From Candidatus Termititenax sp. (GTDB taxonomy: Bacteria > Margulisbacteria > Riflemargulisbacteria > GWF2-35-9 > DYQY01): a stretch of DNA of 53,582 nt. Position numbers and translations under genes: made by a program. Under the pieces are notes generated by a model. The model had not been told where the DNA came from. It was given only the letters and a program-made list of their open reading frames with translations, and ran no database searches. The stretch lies in the NCBI GenBank assembly GCA_020719045.1, contig DYQY01000001.1, forward strand, positions 1-53,582, written 5' to 3'. Numbering within the stretch: position 1 is the first letter of the stretch; each line of letters opens with the position of its first letter. Below, piece by piece: positions 26,442 to 34,346 of this stretch.

Positions 26442-28072
26442 AGATTAACGAAATAACGCAAAACGACCTCGACTGGAAGATTTGCTATGACAGCGAAAGA
26501 TGTACTCGTTGTGGAAAATGTATAGCAACCTGCACATTCAATGCTCTTGAAATGCAAGTAGAAAAACGAGCATACACAGCAGTAGAACCTGAACTAGATA
26601 ACCCAACAGCACATAAAAGAAAATTTAAAGCTGTTCCTGTTGTAAAACAAATATCAGACCTTAATCATAAGTGTGTTGGTTGTGGAATGTGCGAAAAAGT
26701 TTGCCCTAACGAAGCAATTAAACCTGAAAGAAACATCGATTCTAGAGAAGCTTTAATTAACCATCCTGGTGGTAGCCCTATAAAAAGAGGTGGCAGAACC
26801 AATTTAAGCACTGAAAGAACTTTAGATAAAATTAAAGTTGGAAGAATTTCACAAATGACAGACCCATCGCTTGATGCTCAACGTCATACCTTTGACCTAA
26901 AGACTCCTTTTGGTAGAATTCTCGGACCTGAAGAACTTCCTACTAAATTTATTGATGATGAAATGAAAATAGAAGGACCAACTCCTCCTGTTAGATGGAT
27001 TTATCCTATTATTATTGGTGACATGTCAATCGGCGCTCTTTCAACAAGAGCATGGGAAGCGATTTGTATTGCAACTGCCTACCTAAACGAAAAACACGGC
27101 ATTCAAATAAGAATGTGTTCTGGCGAGGGTGGGATGCCAATAAAATTATTAAAATCAAAATATCTAAAATATATGATTCTACAAATAGCTTCTGGTCATT
27201 TTGGCTGGAACAGAATTATTAAAGCTATGCCAGAAATGGTTGAAGACCCAGCTGGAATCCTAATCAAGATTGGACAAGGTGCAAAACCAGGCGATGGTGG
27301 TCTATTAATGGCTGCTAAAGTTGCTAAGCATATTCAAGAGATTAGAGGCGTACCTAAGTCCGACCTTCTCTCTCCTCCAAACCATCAAGGGCTATATAGT
27401 ATTGAAGAATCTGTTCAAAAGATGTTCTTATCAATGAACGCAGCGTTCCAGTTCAGAGTACCAGTTGCTATTAAAGTAGCAGCATCTTCCTCTTCTGTTT
27501 CTGTTTATAATAACCTTCTACGTGATCCTTATCACATCGTTGGTGGCTTCTTTATGGATGGAATACAAGGTGGCACAGGTGCAGCCCACCAAGTTTCTCT
27601 TGACCATACAGGTCATCCAGTTATTTCCAAAGTTAGAGACGCATATCTTGCTGCTACTGCTCAAGGAAAGCAAGGAAGAATACCTCTCTTTGCAGGTGGT
27701 GGTATGGGAATGACTTACGATTTAGCAGCTGACGCATTTAAGGCTATTTGCCTTGGTGCTAATGGAATTTTTGCTGGAAAAATATTTATTCAACTGCTTG
27801 GTTGTATTGGTAACGATAACGGAAGATGTAATCAATGTAACACTGGTCTTTGCCCTACAGGAATATGTACTCAGGACTACAGGCTAGTACAACGACTTGA
27901 TATTGATAAAGGCGCAGAGGCGATTGTTAACTACATGCTTAACGTTGACACAGAACTTAAGAAAATGATGGCTCCGATTGGAAACAGCTCGCTACCTGTT
28001 GGTAGAAGCGACGCTTTAGTTTCTGTTGATAAAGATATTGCTAGTAAACTACAAATACCATTTGTTTGTTAA
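26426..28072 (+). CDS. Glutamate synthase FMN subunit with N-terminal ferredoxin domain
   Basis: A 548-aa protein equivalent to GltB domain 2, the site where 2-oxoglutarate is aminated. An N-terminal 2[4Fe-4S] ferredoxin domain has CTRCGKCIATC and CVGCGMCEKVCP. The FMN barrel shows IIIGDMSIGALSTRAWE, IKIGQGAKPGDGG, GIQGGTGAAH and FAGGGMGMTYDLA. The 3Fe-4S cysteines are in CIGNDNGRCNQCNTGLCPTGIC. It overlaps the glutaminase gene by 16 bp and is 9 bp before the GXGXG-GltD gene. Together the three genes make a complete glutamate synthase. Confidence 0.93.
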   Translation: MEATVKINEITQNDLDWKICYDSERCTRCGKCIATCTFNALEMQVEKRAYTAVEPELDNPTAHKRKFKAVPVVKQISDLNHKCVGCGMCEKVCPNEAIKPERNIDSREALINHPGGSPIKRGGRTNLSTERTLDKIKVGRISQMTDPSLDAQRHTFDLKTPFGRILGPEELPTKFIDDEMKIEGPTPPVRWIYPIIIGDMSIGALSTRAWEAICIATAYLNEKHGIQIRMCSGEGGMPIKLLKSKYLKYMILQIASGHFGWNRIIKAMPEMVEDPAGILIKIGQGAKPGDGGLLMAAKVAKHIQEIRGVPKSDLLSPPNHQGLYSIEESVQKMFLSMNAAFQFRVPVAIKVAASSSSVSVYNNLLRDPYHIVGGFFMDGIQGGTGAAHQVSLDHTGHPVISKVRDAYLAATAQGKQGRIPLFAGGGMGMTYDLAADAFKAICLGANGIFAGKIFIQLLGCIGNDNGRCNQCNTGLCPTGICTQDYRLVQRLDIDKGAEAIVNYMLNVDTELKKMMAPIGNSSLPVGRSDALVSVDKDIASKLQIPFVC

Positions 28073-28081
28073 GGAAATATA

Positions 28082-30397
28082 ATGAAAACAATAAAAACAG
28101 TAACAGGACAGAAAAGATTATCAACCCAACAACTACTACAGGAAATATACTCTGCAGTAGATAAAGGTGAAACAAGCATTTCTATTGATGCCTGTGGTCA
28201 ACATGACATTGGTGGCCCAATCTGGAACAAAGATGGCAAGGTTCTTACTTTTAATATTAAAAATCCTGGTCAACGTGTTGGCTCAATGTGTTTACCAAAC
28301 ACCAGAATTATTGTTGATGGCTCAGCTCCTGCTGATGTAGGTTGGCTAAATGCTGGTGGAGAAATAATCGTCAAAGGTGACGGTGGAGATACTTCTGCTC
28401 ACTGTGCTGCAGCTGGTAAAATATTTATTGGTGGAAGAGTTGGAACAAGGTCTGGCTCACTAATGAAGCATGACCCTAAATTTGAAGCTCCTGAATTCTG
28501 GGTGCTTAAAAATACTGGCAGTTTTTCATTTGAATTCATGGGTGGCGGTGTTGGTGTTGTCTGTGGCCATGATTCTGAGGCCTTTGAGTCTGTTTTAGGC
28601 GACAGAGCATGTGTTGGCATGGTTGGCGGAGTAGTTTACGTTAGGGGCGCACTAAAAGGCGTCTCAGAAGAAGTTACAGTATCTGAACTTTCAGTTAGCG
28701 ATATTGCTTTCCTGAAAGATGGCATTCCAGACTTCCTAGAAAAAATCGGAAAAAAAGATTTAGAAAAGCAACTTACTAAATGGGCTGATTGGAAGAAAAT
28801 TGTTCCTTTATCCTATGAGAACGCTCACAAAAAATCAGGTTCAAGTATTAAAAATTTCAGAAAAGATGCTTGGGTAGAAGACGGTATCTTCTCTGACGTA
28901 TTTCCTGATACTGGCAAATTAGTAGAGCTCATAACAACAGGTAGAGACAGATTGCGTTACCCTAAATGGGAAAACAAAAAGTTTGCAGCTCCTTGTGAGT
29001 TTAATTGTCCTGCAGGAATTCCTACGCAAGAAAGATTTAATCTACTTAGAAAAGATAAAACTCAGGAAGCGTTAGAACTTATCTACCAATACAGTCCTTT
29101 CCCAAAAACAGTTTGCGGGGAAGTTTGTCCTAACCTATGCATGACGGACTGTACAAGAAAAGACGTTGACCAGGCTATTGATATTCAGGGTTTAGGTACT
29201 GCTTGTGATATGCAAGTAACAAAGCCTGTAACAACCAAAAAACAAAAGATAGCTATTGTTGGTGCTGGTGTAGGTGGATTAACAACTGCTTGGCATCTAC
29301 GCCTAAAAGGCTACCCTGTCACGGTTTTTGATAAGGATAGCAACATCGGTGGAAAACTTGCAAATGCAGTATCAAGGGAAAGACTTCAAGATGGATCTCT
29401 TCAAAAGGATTTAGAAAAGTTTTTTGAGCTTGGTATTGATTTCAAGTTAAACACACCTATTACAGCTAAGGAATATATCAAACTTAAATCAGATTTTGAT
29501 TATGTTGTACTTGCAACTGGTGCTTATGCTCCAAAGGTTCCTCCTTTCCCAGGAAAAGAAAGACTTATGTATTCTTTAGATTTTCTTGCAAAAGTTAACA
29601 AAGGCGAAAAACCAAAAATCGGCAACAAGGTTATTGTTATTGGTGCAGGCAATACTGGTATGGACGTTGTCTTTGGTGCTTACAAATGTGGCGCAAAAGA
29701 AGTTACTTGTATCGATGTACAGAAGCCAGCTGCTTTCGCTAAAGAGATAGAACATGCCAAGAGCTTAGGTGCAGAGATTCGTTATCCTGTTTTTACAAAA
29801 GAGATTCTTGCTGACGGATTACTAACTTCTGATGGTGAAACAATTAAAGCTGATACTGTAATCCTAGCAATCGGTGAAGTGCCTATTCTTAACCATATTA
29901 CTGACCCATATGAAACAACTAGAGGCTACATCAACGTAAAAGATAACTACCATTTAGGCGATAATGTTTATGCTATCGGTGATATTACAAAACTTGGTCT
30001 GCTAGTAGATGCAATAGGTCATGGTCGTGAACTAGCTAACATTCTTGATGCAAAAGCAACCAATCAGCCATATGCGCCTGTTATTAAAAAACTTGTCAGC
30101 AGAAATAACTTAGTTACAGCTTATTTTGACAAAGCTCAACCAAAAGACATCTGTGGTGGTTGCGCAGACAAAAGCCGTTGTATCAGCTGTGGGACATGTA
30201 GAGACTGTGAAATCTGTAAGGATAGCTGTCCTGAATTAGCAATTACTAGAGAACTAGATAAAGATGGTAACGCAGAATACATTGTTAACGAAGACAAATG
30301 TATTGGTTGCGGTATCTGTGTATCTATTTGCCCATGTGGTATTTGGAATCTTTATTCAAATTCTCCATATCACCCAGTCGAGGAAATAGAGGAGTAA
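28082..30397 (+). CDS. Glutamate synthase GXGXG domain fused to GltD-like oxidoreductase and ferredoxin
   Basis: A 771-aa fusion. Residues 1-240 are the GXGXG beta-helix (GltB domain 3): GQHDIGGPIWNKDG, VDGSAPADVGWLNAGGE, FMGGGVGVVCGHDSE. A GltD module follows with FNCPAGIP and VCGEVCPNLCMTDC, then FAD motif IAIVGAGVGGLTTAWHL and NAD(P) motif VIVIGAGNTGMDVVFGA. The C terminus has several Fe-S motifs (CGGCADKSRC, CGTCRDCEICKDSC, CIGCGICVSICPCG). GXGXG and GltD are usually separate, so this fusion ties the electron-input subunit to the large subunit in a single chain. Confidence 0.92.
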   Translation: MKTIKTVTGQKRLSTQQLLQEIYSAVDKGETSISIDACGQHDIGGPIWNKDGKVLTFNIKNPGQRVGSMCLPNTRIIVDGSAPADVGWLNAGGEIIVKGDGGDTSAHCAAAGKIFIGGRVGTRSGSLMKHDPKFEAPEFWVLKNTGSFSFEFMGGGVGVVCGHDSEAFESVLGDRACVGMVGGVVYVRGALKGVSEEVTVSELSVSDIAFLKDGIPDFLEKIGKKDLEKQLTKWADWKKIVPLSYENAHKKSGSSIKNFRKDAWVEDGIFSDVFPDTGKLVELITTGRDRLRYPKWENKKFAAPCEFNCPAGIPTQERFNLLRKDKTQEALELIYQYSPFPKTVCGEVCPNLCMTDCTRKDVDQAIDIQGLGTACDMQVTKPVTTKKQKIAIVGAGVGGLTTAWHLRLKGYPVTVFDKDSNIGGKLANAVSRERLQDGSLQKDLEKFFELGIDFKLNTPITAKEYIKLKSDFDYVVLATGAYAPKVPPFPGKERLMYSLDFLAKVNKGEKPKIGNKVIVIGAGNTGMDVVFGAYKCGAKEVTCIDVQKPAAFAKEIEHAKSLGAEIRYPVFTKEILADGLLTSDGETIKADTVILAIGEVPILNHITDPYETTRGYINVKDNYHLGDNVYAIGDITKLGLLVDAIGHGRELANILDAKATNQPYAPVIKKLVSRNNLVTAYFDKAQPKDICGGCADKSRCISCGTCRDCEICKDSCPELAITRELDKDGNAEYIVNEDKCIGCGICVSICPCGIWNLYSNSPYHPVEEIEE

Positions 30398-30463
30398 ACT
30401 CTCTTCGCTCATTAAAGACTTCTACATCCTTCCCGCAACGGCAACTTCGCATAGCCGCAAACG

Positions 30464-30727
30464 TTGTGTGCAAGCAAGACGAACGAAAATAGGCAGACAA
30501 ATATAAATAAAAGACCTATATTAAACACGCAAATTTCAATACAGGATTTCAAAGACTTTTATTGGAATAAAGAGGAATTGGTTGATTTTTGTCGGTCAGA
30601 GAACTTAGATAAAAGGGGCGCACACTTAAAGGACGGAACCTTTAAACATACTCAAATCCTTCCCTTTTCAAGGGAAGGTGTCAGCCGGTCACTGAGCGAA
30701 GCCGAAGTGAAGCTGACGGAAGGGTAA
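30464..30727 (+). pseudogene. Remnant of a SAP-like/DUF6434 protein gene
   Basis: An open frame of 87 codons starting at TTG. Its residues 18-50 (RPILNTQISIQDFKDFYW, then NKEELVDFCRSENLD) resemble the start of small SAP-like DUF6434 proteins as I remember them. The expected continuation of the SAP fold is missing; instead the frame runs through the REP-like repeat. I read it as a truncated gene with repeat DNA at its 3' end. There is no Shine-Dalgarno sequence. Confidence 0.45.
30658..30724. repeat. REP-like structured repeat
   Basis: A perfect 9-bp hairpin CCTTCCCTT/AAGGGAAGG (30658-30678) is followed by GTCAGC (30680-30685) pairing with GCTGAC (30712-30717) around CACT/AGTG. CCTTCC at the left also pairs with GGAAGG at 30718-30723. 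The inner CACTGAGCGAAGCCGAAGTG resembles a dispersed repeat common in bacterial genomes. Its right end supplies the -35 of tsaD. Confidence 0.75.
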
Positions 30728-30741
30728 TTACAAGCTATAAT
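30713..30741 (+). promoter_or_regulatory. Leaderless promoter of tsaD
   Basis: CTGACG (30713-30718), a 17-bp spacer and a perfect TATAAT (30736-30741), ending 6 nt before the ATG. The -35 lies in the REP-like repeat. tsaD has no Shine-Dalgarno sequence, so the mRNA should begin at the start codon. Confidence 0.6.
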
Positions 30742-30747
30742 AACCAC

Positions 30748-31773
30748 ATGATACATATAACTATTGGTATTGAATCTTCTTGTGATGAAACATCTGTTGC
30801 CATTGTAGAGAATGGAACCAAGGTTTTATCTAATATTATTTATTCACAAATAAAAGACCATCAAAAATACGGTGGAGTTGTACCAGAGATGGCTTCAAGG
30901 CTCCATGTAATGAACATAATTCCTTGTATCAAAAAAGCAATAAGCGAAGCAAACATAAAACAAGAAGACATTAGCCTAATAGCTACAACAAAAGGTCCTG
31001 GACTACTAGGTGCACTCAGCACAGGACTAACAGCAGCTAAAGCTATTGCATACACACTTAAAAATCCTTTCATCGCTGTACATCATTTAGAAGGACACAT
31101 CTACTCTAATCTATTAGATGATAACGCTATTTTCGAATATCCATGTTTAGCGCTAGTTGCCTCAGGTGGACACACTCAACTTATCCTTATAAACACACCT
31201 TTTGAATATCAACTTGTAGGAAACACGCTAGATGATGCTATTGGTGAAGCGTTTGATAAGTCTGCAAGAATTGCTGGACTTGGCTATCCTGGTGGACCAA
31301 TAATCGATAAGCTTGCCAAAGAAGGTGATCCTAAAAAATATAGATTCCCTCCTGTAAGAACTGAGAATCCTTTAGACTTCAGCTTTAGTGGACTAAAAAC
31401 TGCTGCTCTTAACCTTAGCAAAGAACTAAATCTGCTTGAAGAACCTAAAGATAGTCAGCTAATGAAAGACTTCTGTGCTTCACTACAAGACAAACTCATC
31501 TCTGAGTTAACTAATAAAACATTTACAGCAGCTGATAAGTTTAAAGCTAAACAAATAATTATTGCTGGTGGGGTTGCAGCTAATTCCTTCCTTAGAAAAA
31601 ACCTCTCTGAGCGAAGTGGTTACAATATTTCAATGCCACCGCTTAAATACTGCACAGATAATGCTGCAATGATGGCATGTGCTGGATACTTCAGATATCT
31701 TAATGGAGAAACAACTACTCTAGATATTGAGCCAAAAGCTAATTTGAACCTGTTCCAATCAGTATCCAGGTAA
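30748..31773 (+). CDS. tsaD: tRNA N6-threonylcarbamoyladenosine synthase subunit TsaD
   Basis: ASKHA-fold ATPase subunit (341 aa, normal length) that transfers threonylcarbamoyl to A37 of ANN-decoding tRNAs with TsaB and TsaE. The N-terminal motif is GIESSCDETSVAIV, the metal-binding HHLEGH is present, and ALVASGGHTQL, GEAFDKSARIAGLGYPGGP and GGVAANSFLR follow. The conserved DNAAMMACAG segment is near the C terminus. tsaB, tsaC and tsaE are not in the window. It appears monocistronic, with a leaderless promoter. Confidence 0.98.
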   Translation: MIHITIGIESSCDETSVAIVENGTKVLSNIIYSQIKDHQKYGGVVPEMASRLHVMNIIPCIKKAISEANIKQEDISLIATTKGPGLLGALSTGLTAAKAIAYTLKNPFIAVHHLEGHIYSNLLDDNAIFEYPCLALVASGGHTQLILINTPFEYQLVGNTLDDAIGEAFDKSARIAGLGYPGGPIIDKLAKEGDPKKYRFPPVRTENPLDFSFSGLKTAALNLSKELNLLEEPKDSQLMKDFCASLQDKLISELTNKTFTAADKFKAKQIIIAGGVAANSFLRKNLSERSGYNISMPPLKYCTDNAAMMACAGYFRYLNGETTTLDIEPKANLNLFQSVSR

Positions 31774-31840
31774 TTACACCTTTCTCAACTTTTACATTAT
31801 ACTTATCCTTGAATATCTCTGGAGGTGCCTTTGTTTTCAT
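31739..31840 (-). CDS. Possible 33-aa small protein (uncertain)
   Basis: A short frame starting at ATG with GGAG 6 nt upstream. Residues 1-20 are charged and the end is hydrophobic (GVITWILIGTGSN). It overlaps the 3' end of tsaD in antisense. It may be a chance frame or the start of a decayed gene. Nothing else of note is visible in the 176 bp between tsaD and trpA. Confidence 0.2.
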   Translation of the reverse strand: MKTKAPPEIFKDKYNVKVEKGVITWILIGTGSN

Positions 31841-31949
31841 GAAATACTCCAATCTAAACATTTAGCTTAATACCAAACTTGTATATTAATGCCTATTCCC
31901 TTTAACGGTGTTTCTTAAACATTTCTCTTATCGTAAATTATGAATGGAA

Positions 31950-32684
31950 TTATTGAACAGAACTAAGAAAATTCCTTACACCAATAGTTCCTGATGAATT
32001 AAACAAGTTAATAACATGGCTTCCAATAACAGCTCCATCAGAAATGCCTCTTAGTTGCTCAACATGCTCTTTAGATGAAATACCAAACCCAGCAAGCACT
32101 GGTAGTTTCGTATAGCCTTTTAATCTTCTTACAAACTGCTTGCCCTCTTCGCTTATCTCTTTCATTGCACCAGTGATACCAACTTTAAGCGTGGTATAAA
32201 CAAACCCTTCGGACTGACTAATAACATCTTTAAGACGACTGTCTTCCATGTCAGGAGATACAACCTGAATGGGACAAATGCCTTTTCCTTTTACCAAAGA
32301 AACATAATCTAGCCTCTCATCAAAGGGTACATCGGGAATAATAAGTCCATCAATGCCAACTCTGCTACACTCTTTTACAAAAGCTTCCATGCCATATCTA
32401 AAGGGAATATTCACATAACTCATAAACAATAGCGGTATATTAACCTTATCCCTTACAGACGCCACTAGCTCAAAACAATCACTGACAGTCACCCCATTAT
32501 CTAAGGCTTTCTGACTAGCCTCCATTATAGTTGGTCCGTCTGCCATTGGGTCTGAAAAAGGAATCTGTATCTCAATTAAACTAACACCAGAATCAGCCAT
32601 CGTCAGGATAAGCTCTCTACATGTATCCATGTCTGGATACCCTGCTACCACATGGGTCATAATACTGAACTTATTTTTTATCAT
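31950..32684 (-). CDS. trpA: Tryptophan synthase alpha subunit
   Basis: Cleaves indole-3-glycerol phosphate to indole, which is channelled to TrpB. At 244 aa it is slightly short but complete. Motifs include YPDMDTCRELI, LIEIQIPFSDPMADGP with the catalytic Glu, GIDGLIIPDVPFDE with the catalytic Asp, TLKVGITGA and VLAGFGIS, then GAVIGSHVI. It is the last trp gene. Its ATG lies 20 bp after the inserted DUF559 gene and would have been 2 bp after trpB before that insertion. Confidence 0.97.
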   Translation of the reverse strand: MIKNKFSIMTHVVAGYPDMDTCRELILTMADSGVSLIEIQIPFSDPMADGPTIMEASQKALDNGVTVSDCFELVASVRDKVNIPLLFMSYVNIPFRYGMEAFVKECSRVGIDGLIIPDVPFDERLDYVSLVKGKGICPIQVVSPDMEDSRLKDVISQSEGFVYTTLKVGITGAMKEISEEGKQFVRRLKGYTKLPVLAGFGISSKEHVEQLRGISDGAVIGSHVINLFNSSGTIGVRNFLSSVQ

Positions 32685-32696
32685 TTCTATTCATTA

Positions 32697-33146
32697 CCTC
32701 ACCCCTAGCCCCTCTCCATCCTAACGGACGGAGAGGGGAACTTTATTATCTCATCAAGAACACTTGATAAGTTATCTAAAACTTTACCATTAGTAAATCT
32801 AACTACATGATATCCTAAATTGACTATCAGTTCTGATCTCAATTTATCATAATCTTCTTGAAATAAATGAATACTACCATCTATCTCAATAACAAGTTTT
32901 TTAATTGGAACATAAAAATCTGCAACGAACAATCTTCTTCTTTTTTCATAAACAAAACTAATTGGATGTTGTCTTTTTACTTTAAACCCAAGCTTATTAT
33001 TTCTAACTGCCTGCCAAATTATAAACTCACTAGAAGTTTGTTCTTTTCTCAAATTACGAACAATTTCTTTAAATGACATTTTTGTCTTCCCCCTCTTTGT
33101 TTTGAGTAGAACGAGAAGTGGAGAGGGGGTCAGGGGGTGAGATGGT
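32697..33146. mobile_element. DUF559 insertion element between trpB and trpA
   Basis: A 450-bp unit carrying one DUF559 gene. It is bounded by inverted repeats CTCACCCCTAGCCCCTCTCC (32698-32717) and the complement of a 22-bp right copy (33120-33141). Each end also has an inner complementary copy (CCCCTCTCC/GGAGAGGGG; CCCCCTCT/AGAGGGGG) that can form hairpins. The direct repeat TTCATTA flanks it at 32690-32696 and 33147-33153. Collapsing that repeat restores a normal 400-aa TrpB stop 2 bp before the trpA start. No transposase is encoded. Confidence 0.72.
32705..33079 (-). CDS. DUF559 domain protein (Vsr/restriction endonuclease-like fold)
   Basis: A 124-aa protein of the DUF559 family, distantly related to very short patch repair endonucleases. 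Motifs are [53 protein letters not shown] with the D..E.D core, and [12 protein letters not shown]. The function is not established. The start at 33079 has GAGGGGGA about 9 nt upstream and overlaps the extended trpB stop by 11 bp; a longer frame to 33151 would read through the repeat. It has no metabolic link to tryptophan and sits in an insertion element. Confidence 0.85.
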   Translation of the reverse strand: MSFKEIVRNLRKEQTSSEFIIWQAVRNNKLGFKVKRQHPISFVYEKRRRLFVADFYVPIKKLVIEIDGSIHLFQEDYDKLRSELIVNLGYHVVRFTNGKVLDNLSSVLDEIIKFPSPSVRMERG

Positions 33147-34346
33147 TTCATTAGTCAAAAACTTCTTCCAATTATCATTATCTAAAGCCTTTGCTGTTAT
33201 AAAAATGTCTTTATCTCCTCTACCGGAAATGTTAACAACAACTATTTTATCCTTAGAAAGTTTTGGGGCTTCCTTTAATGCATAAGCAACTGCGTGCGAA
33301 GACTCAAGCGCTGGAATAATTCCCTCTGTCAGAGAAAGTAACTTAAACGCATCCAAGGTCTCTTGGTCTGACACACTTACATATTCAACCCTCTTTGCTT
33401 TGTGAAGATACGCATGTTCTGGGCCAATACCTGCATAATCAAGACCTGCACTTATTGAATGTGTATCACTTAACTGACCATCCTCGTTCTGTAAAAAATA
33501 TGATCTATAGCCTTGAACAATTCCTTCTGTCGGAGTACCTACTGATAGTCTCGCTGCGTGCTCTCCTATCTTATTACCTGTTCCACCAGCCTCTACTCCA
33601 ATAAGCCTTACTCCATCGTTTATAAAGTCACTAAACATGCCGATTGCATTTGAACCACCGCCAACACAAGCGATACAGACATCTGGCATTCGTCCCTCTT
33701 TGTCTTCCATCTGTTGTCTAATCTCTTTACCTATCACAGACTGAAAATCCCTTACAATTGTCGGATAAGGATGAGGCCCTAAGGCAGACCCTAAAAGATA
33801 ATATGTGTCATCAAGGTTCTCTATCCAATACTTGAAGGCTGCATTAACTGCATCCTTGAGCGTTCGTGTTCCATACTTTACAGAAACAACCTCTGCTCCT
33901 AATAGCTTCATTGAAAAAACGTTTGGATATTGTCGCTTAATATCAACCTCGCCCATAAACACCTTACATTTCATGCCTACTTTTGCAGCAACTGTCGCCG
34001 TGGCTACACCGTGCTGACCTGCACCTGTTTCAGCTATCAAATATTTCTTCCCCATTCTTTTAGCTAGTAAAGCTTGTCCAACGGCATTGTTAATCTTGTG
34101 TGCACCTGTATGATTAAGGCTTTCTAATTTCAGATATACCTTTGCGCCACCAAGCATTTTGGTAAGGTTCTCTGCATAATACAAAGGGGATGGTCTACCA
34201 ACATAATTGTTAAAAAGATTCGCTAGTTCAGCATGGAATCCTTCTTCCTTAATTGACGCTTCATAGCACTTTTCCAGCTCATCAAGAGCAGGAATAAGCA
34301 TCTCGGGGACAAATCGTCCTCCAAACTGTCCGAAATATGAATTCAT
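33069..34346 (-). CDS. trpB: Tryptophan synthase beta subunit with insertion-derived tail
   Basis: PLP enzyme that condenses indole and serine. The start is [15 protein letters not shown]. The PLP lysine is in [15 protein letters not shown], the phosphate loop is [12 protein letters not shown], and the [11 protein letters not shown] and GRGDKD motifs are intact. It has 425 aa; the last 25 (from TISPPDPLS) read through the end repeat of the DUF559 element and are not part of the family. Without them it has 400 aa, the normal length. It overlaps trpC-F by 4 bp (ATGA). Confidence 0.97.
   Translation of the reverse strand: MNSYFGQFGGRFVPEMLIPALDELEKCYEASIKEEGFHAELANLFNNYVGRPSPLYYAENLTKMLGGAKVYLKLESLNHTGAHKINNAVGQALLAKRMGKKYLIAETGAGQHGVATATVAAKVGMKCKVFMGEVDIKRQYPNVFSMKLLGAEVVSVKYGTRTLKDAVNAAFKYWIENLDDTYYLLGSALGPHPYPTIVRDFQSVIGKEIRQQMEDKEGRMPDVCIACVGGGSNAIGMFSDFINDGVRLIGVEAGGTGNKIGEHAARLSVGTPTEGIVQGYRSYFLQNEDGQLSDTHSISAGLDYAGIGPEHAYLHKAKRVEYVSVSDQETLDAFKLLSLTEGIIPALESSHAVAYALKEAPKLSKDKIVVVNISGRGDKDIFITAKALDNDNWKKFLTNETISPPDPLSTSRSTQNKEGEDKNVI

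Larger units (their letters stand above)
30398..30747. other. 350-bp intergenic scar with GC-richer structured DNA
   Basis: Between the glutamate synthase operon and tsaD there is no intact gene. From 30436 to 30480 the DNA is GC-richer than its surroundings and can fold (CAACGGC with GCCG and CGTTG). It also holds a truncated SAP-like coding remnant, a REP-like hairpin cluster and the tsaD promoter. The mix suggests past insertions and deletions. Confidence 0.6.

Noticed and set aside
31739-31840. Strong claim for a small protein antisense to the tsaD end
   Set aside because: Only a Shine-Dalgarno-like GGAG supports it; a 33-codon frame can arise by chance in this AT-rich DNA, so it is listed with low confidence only.
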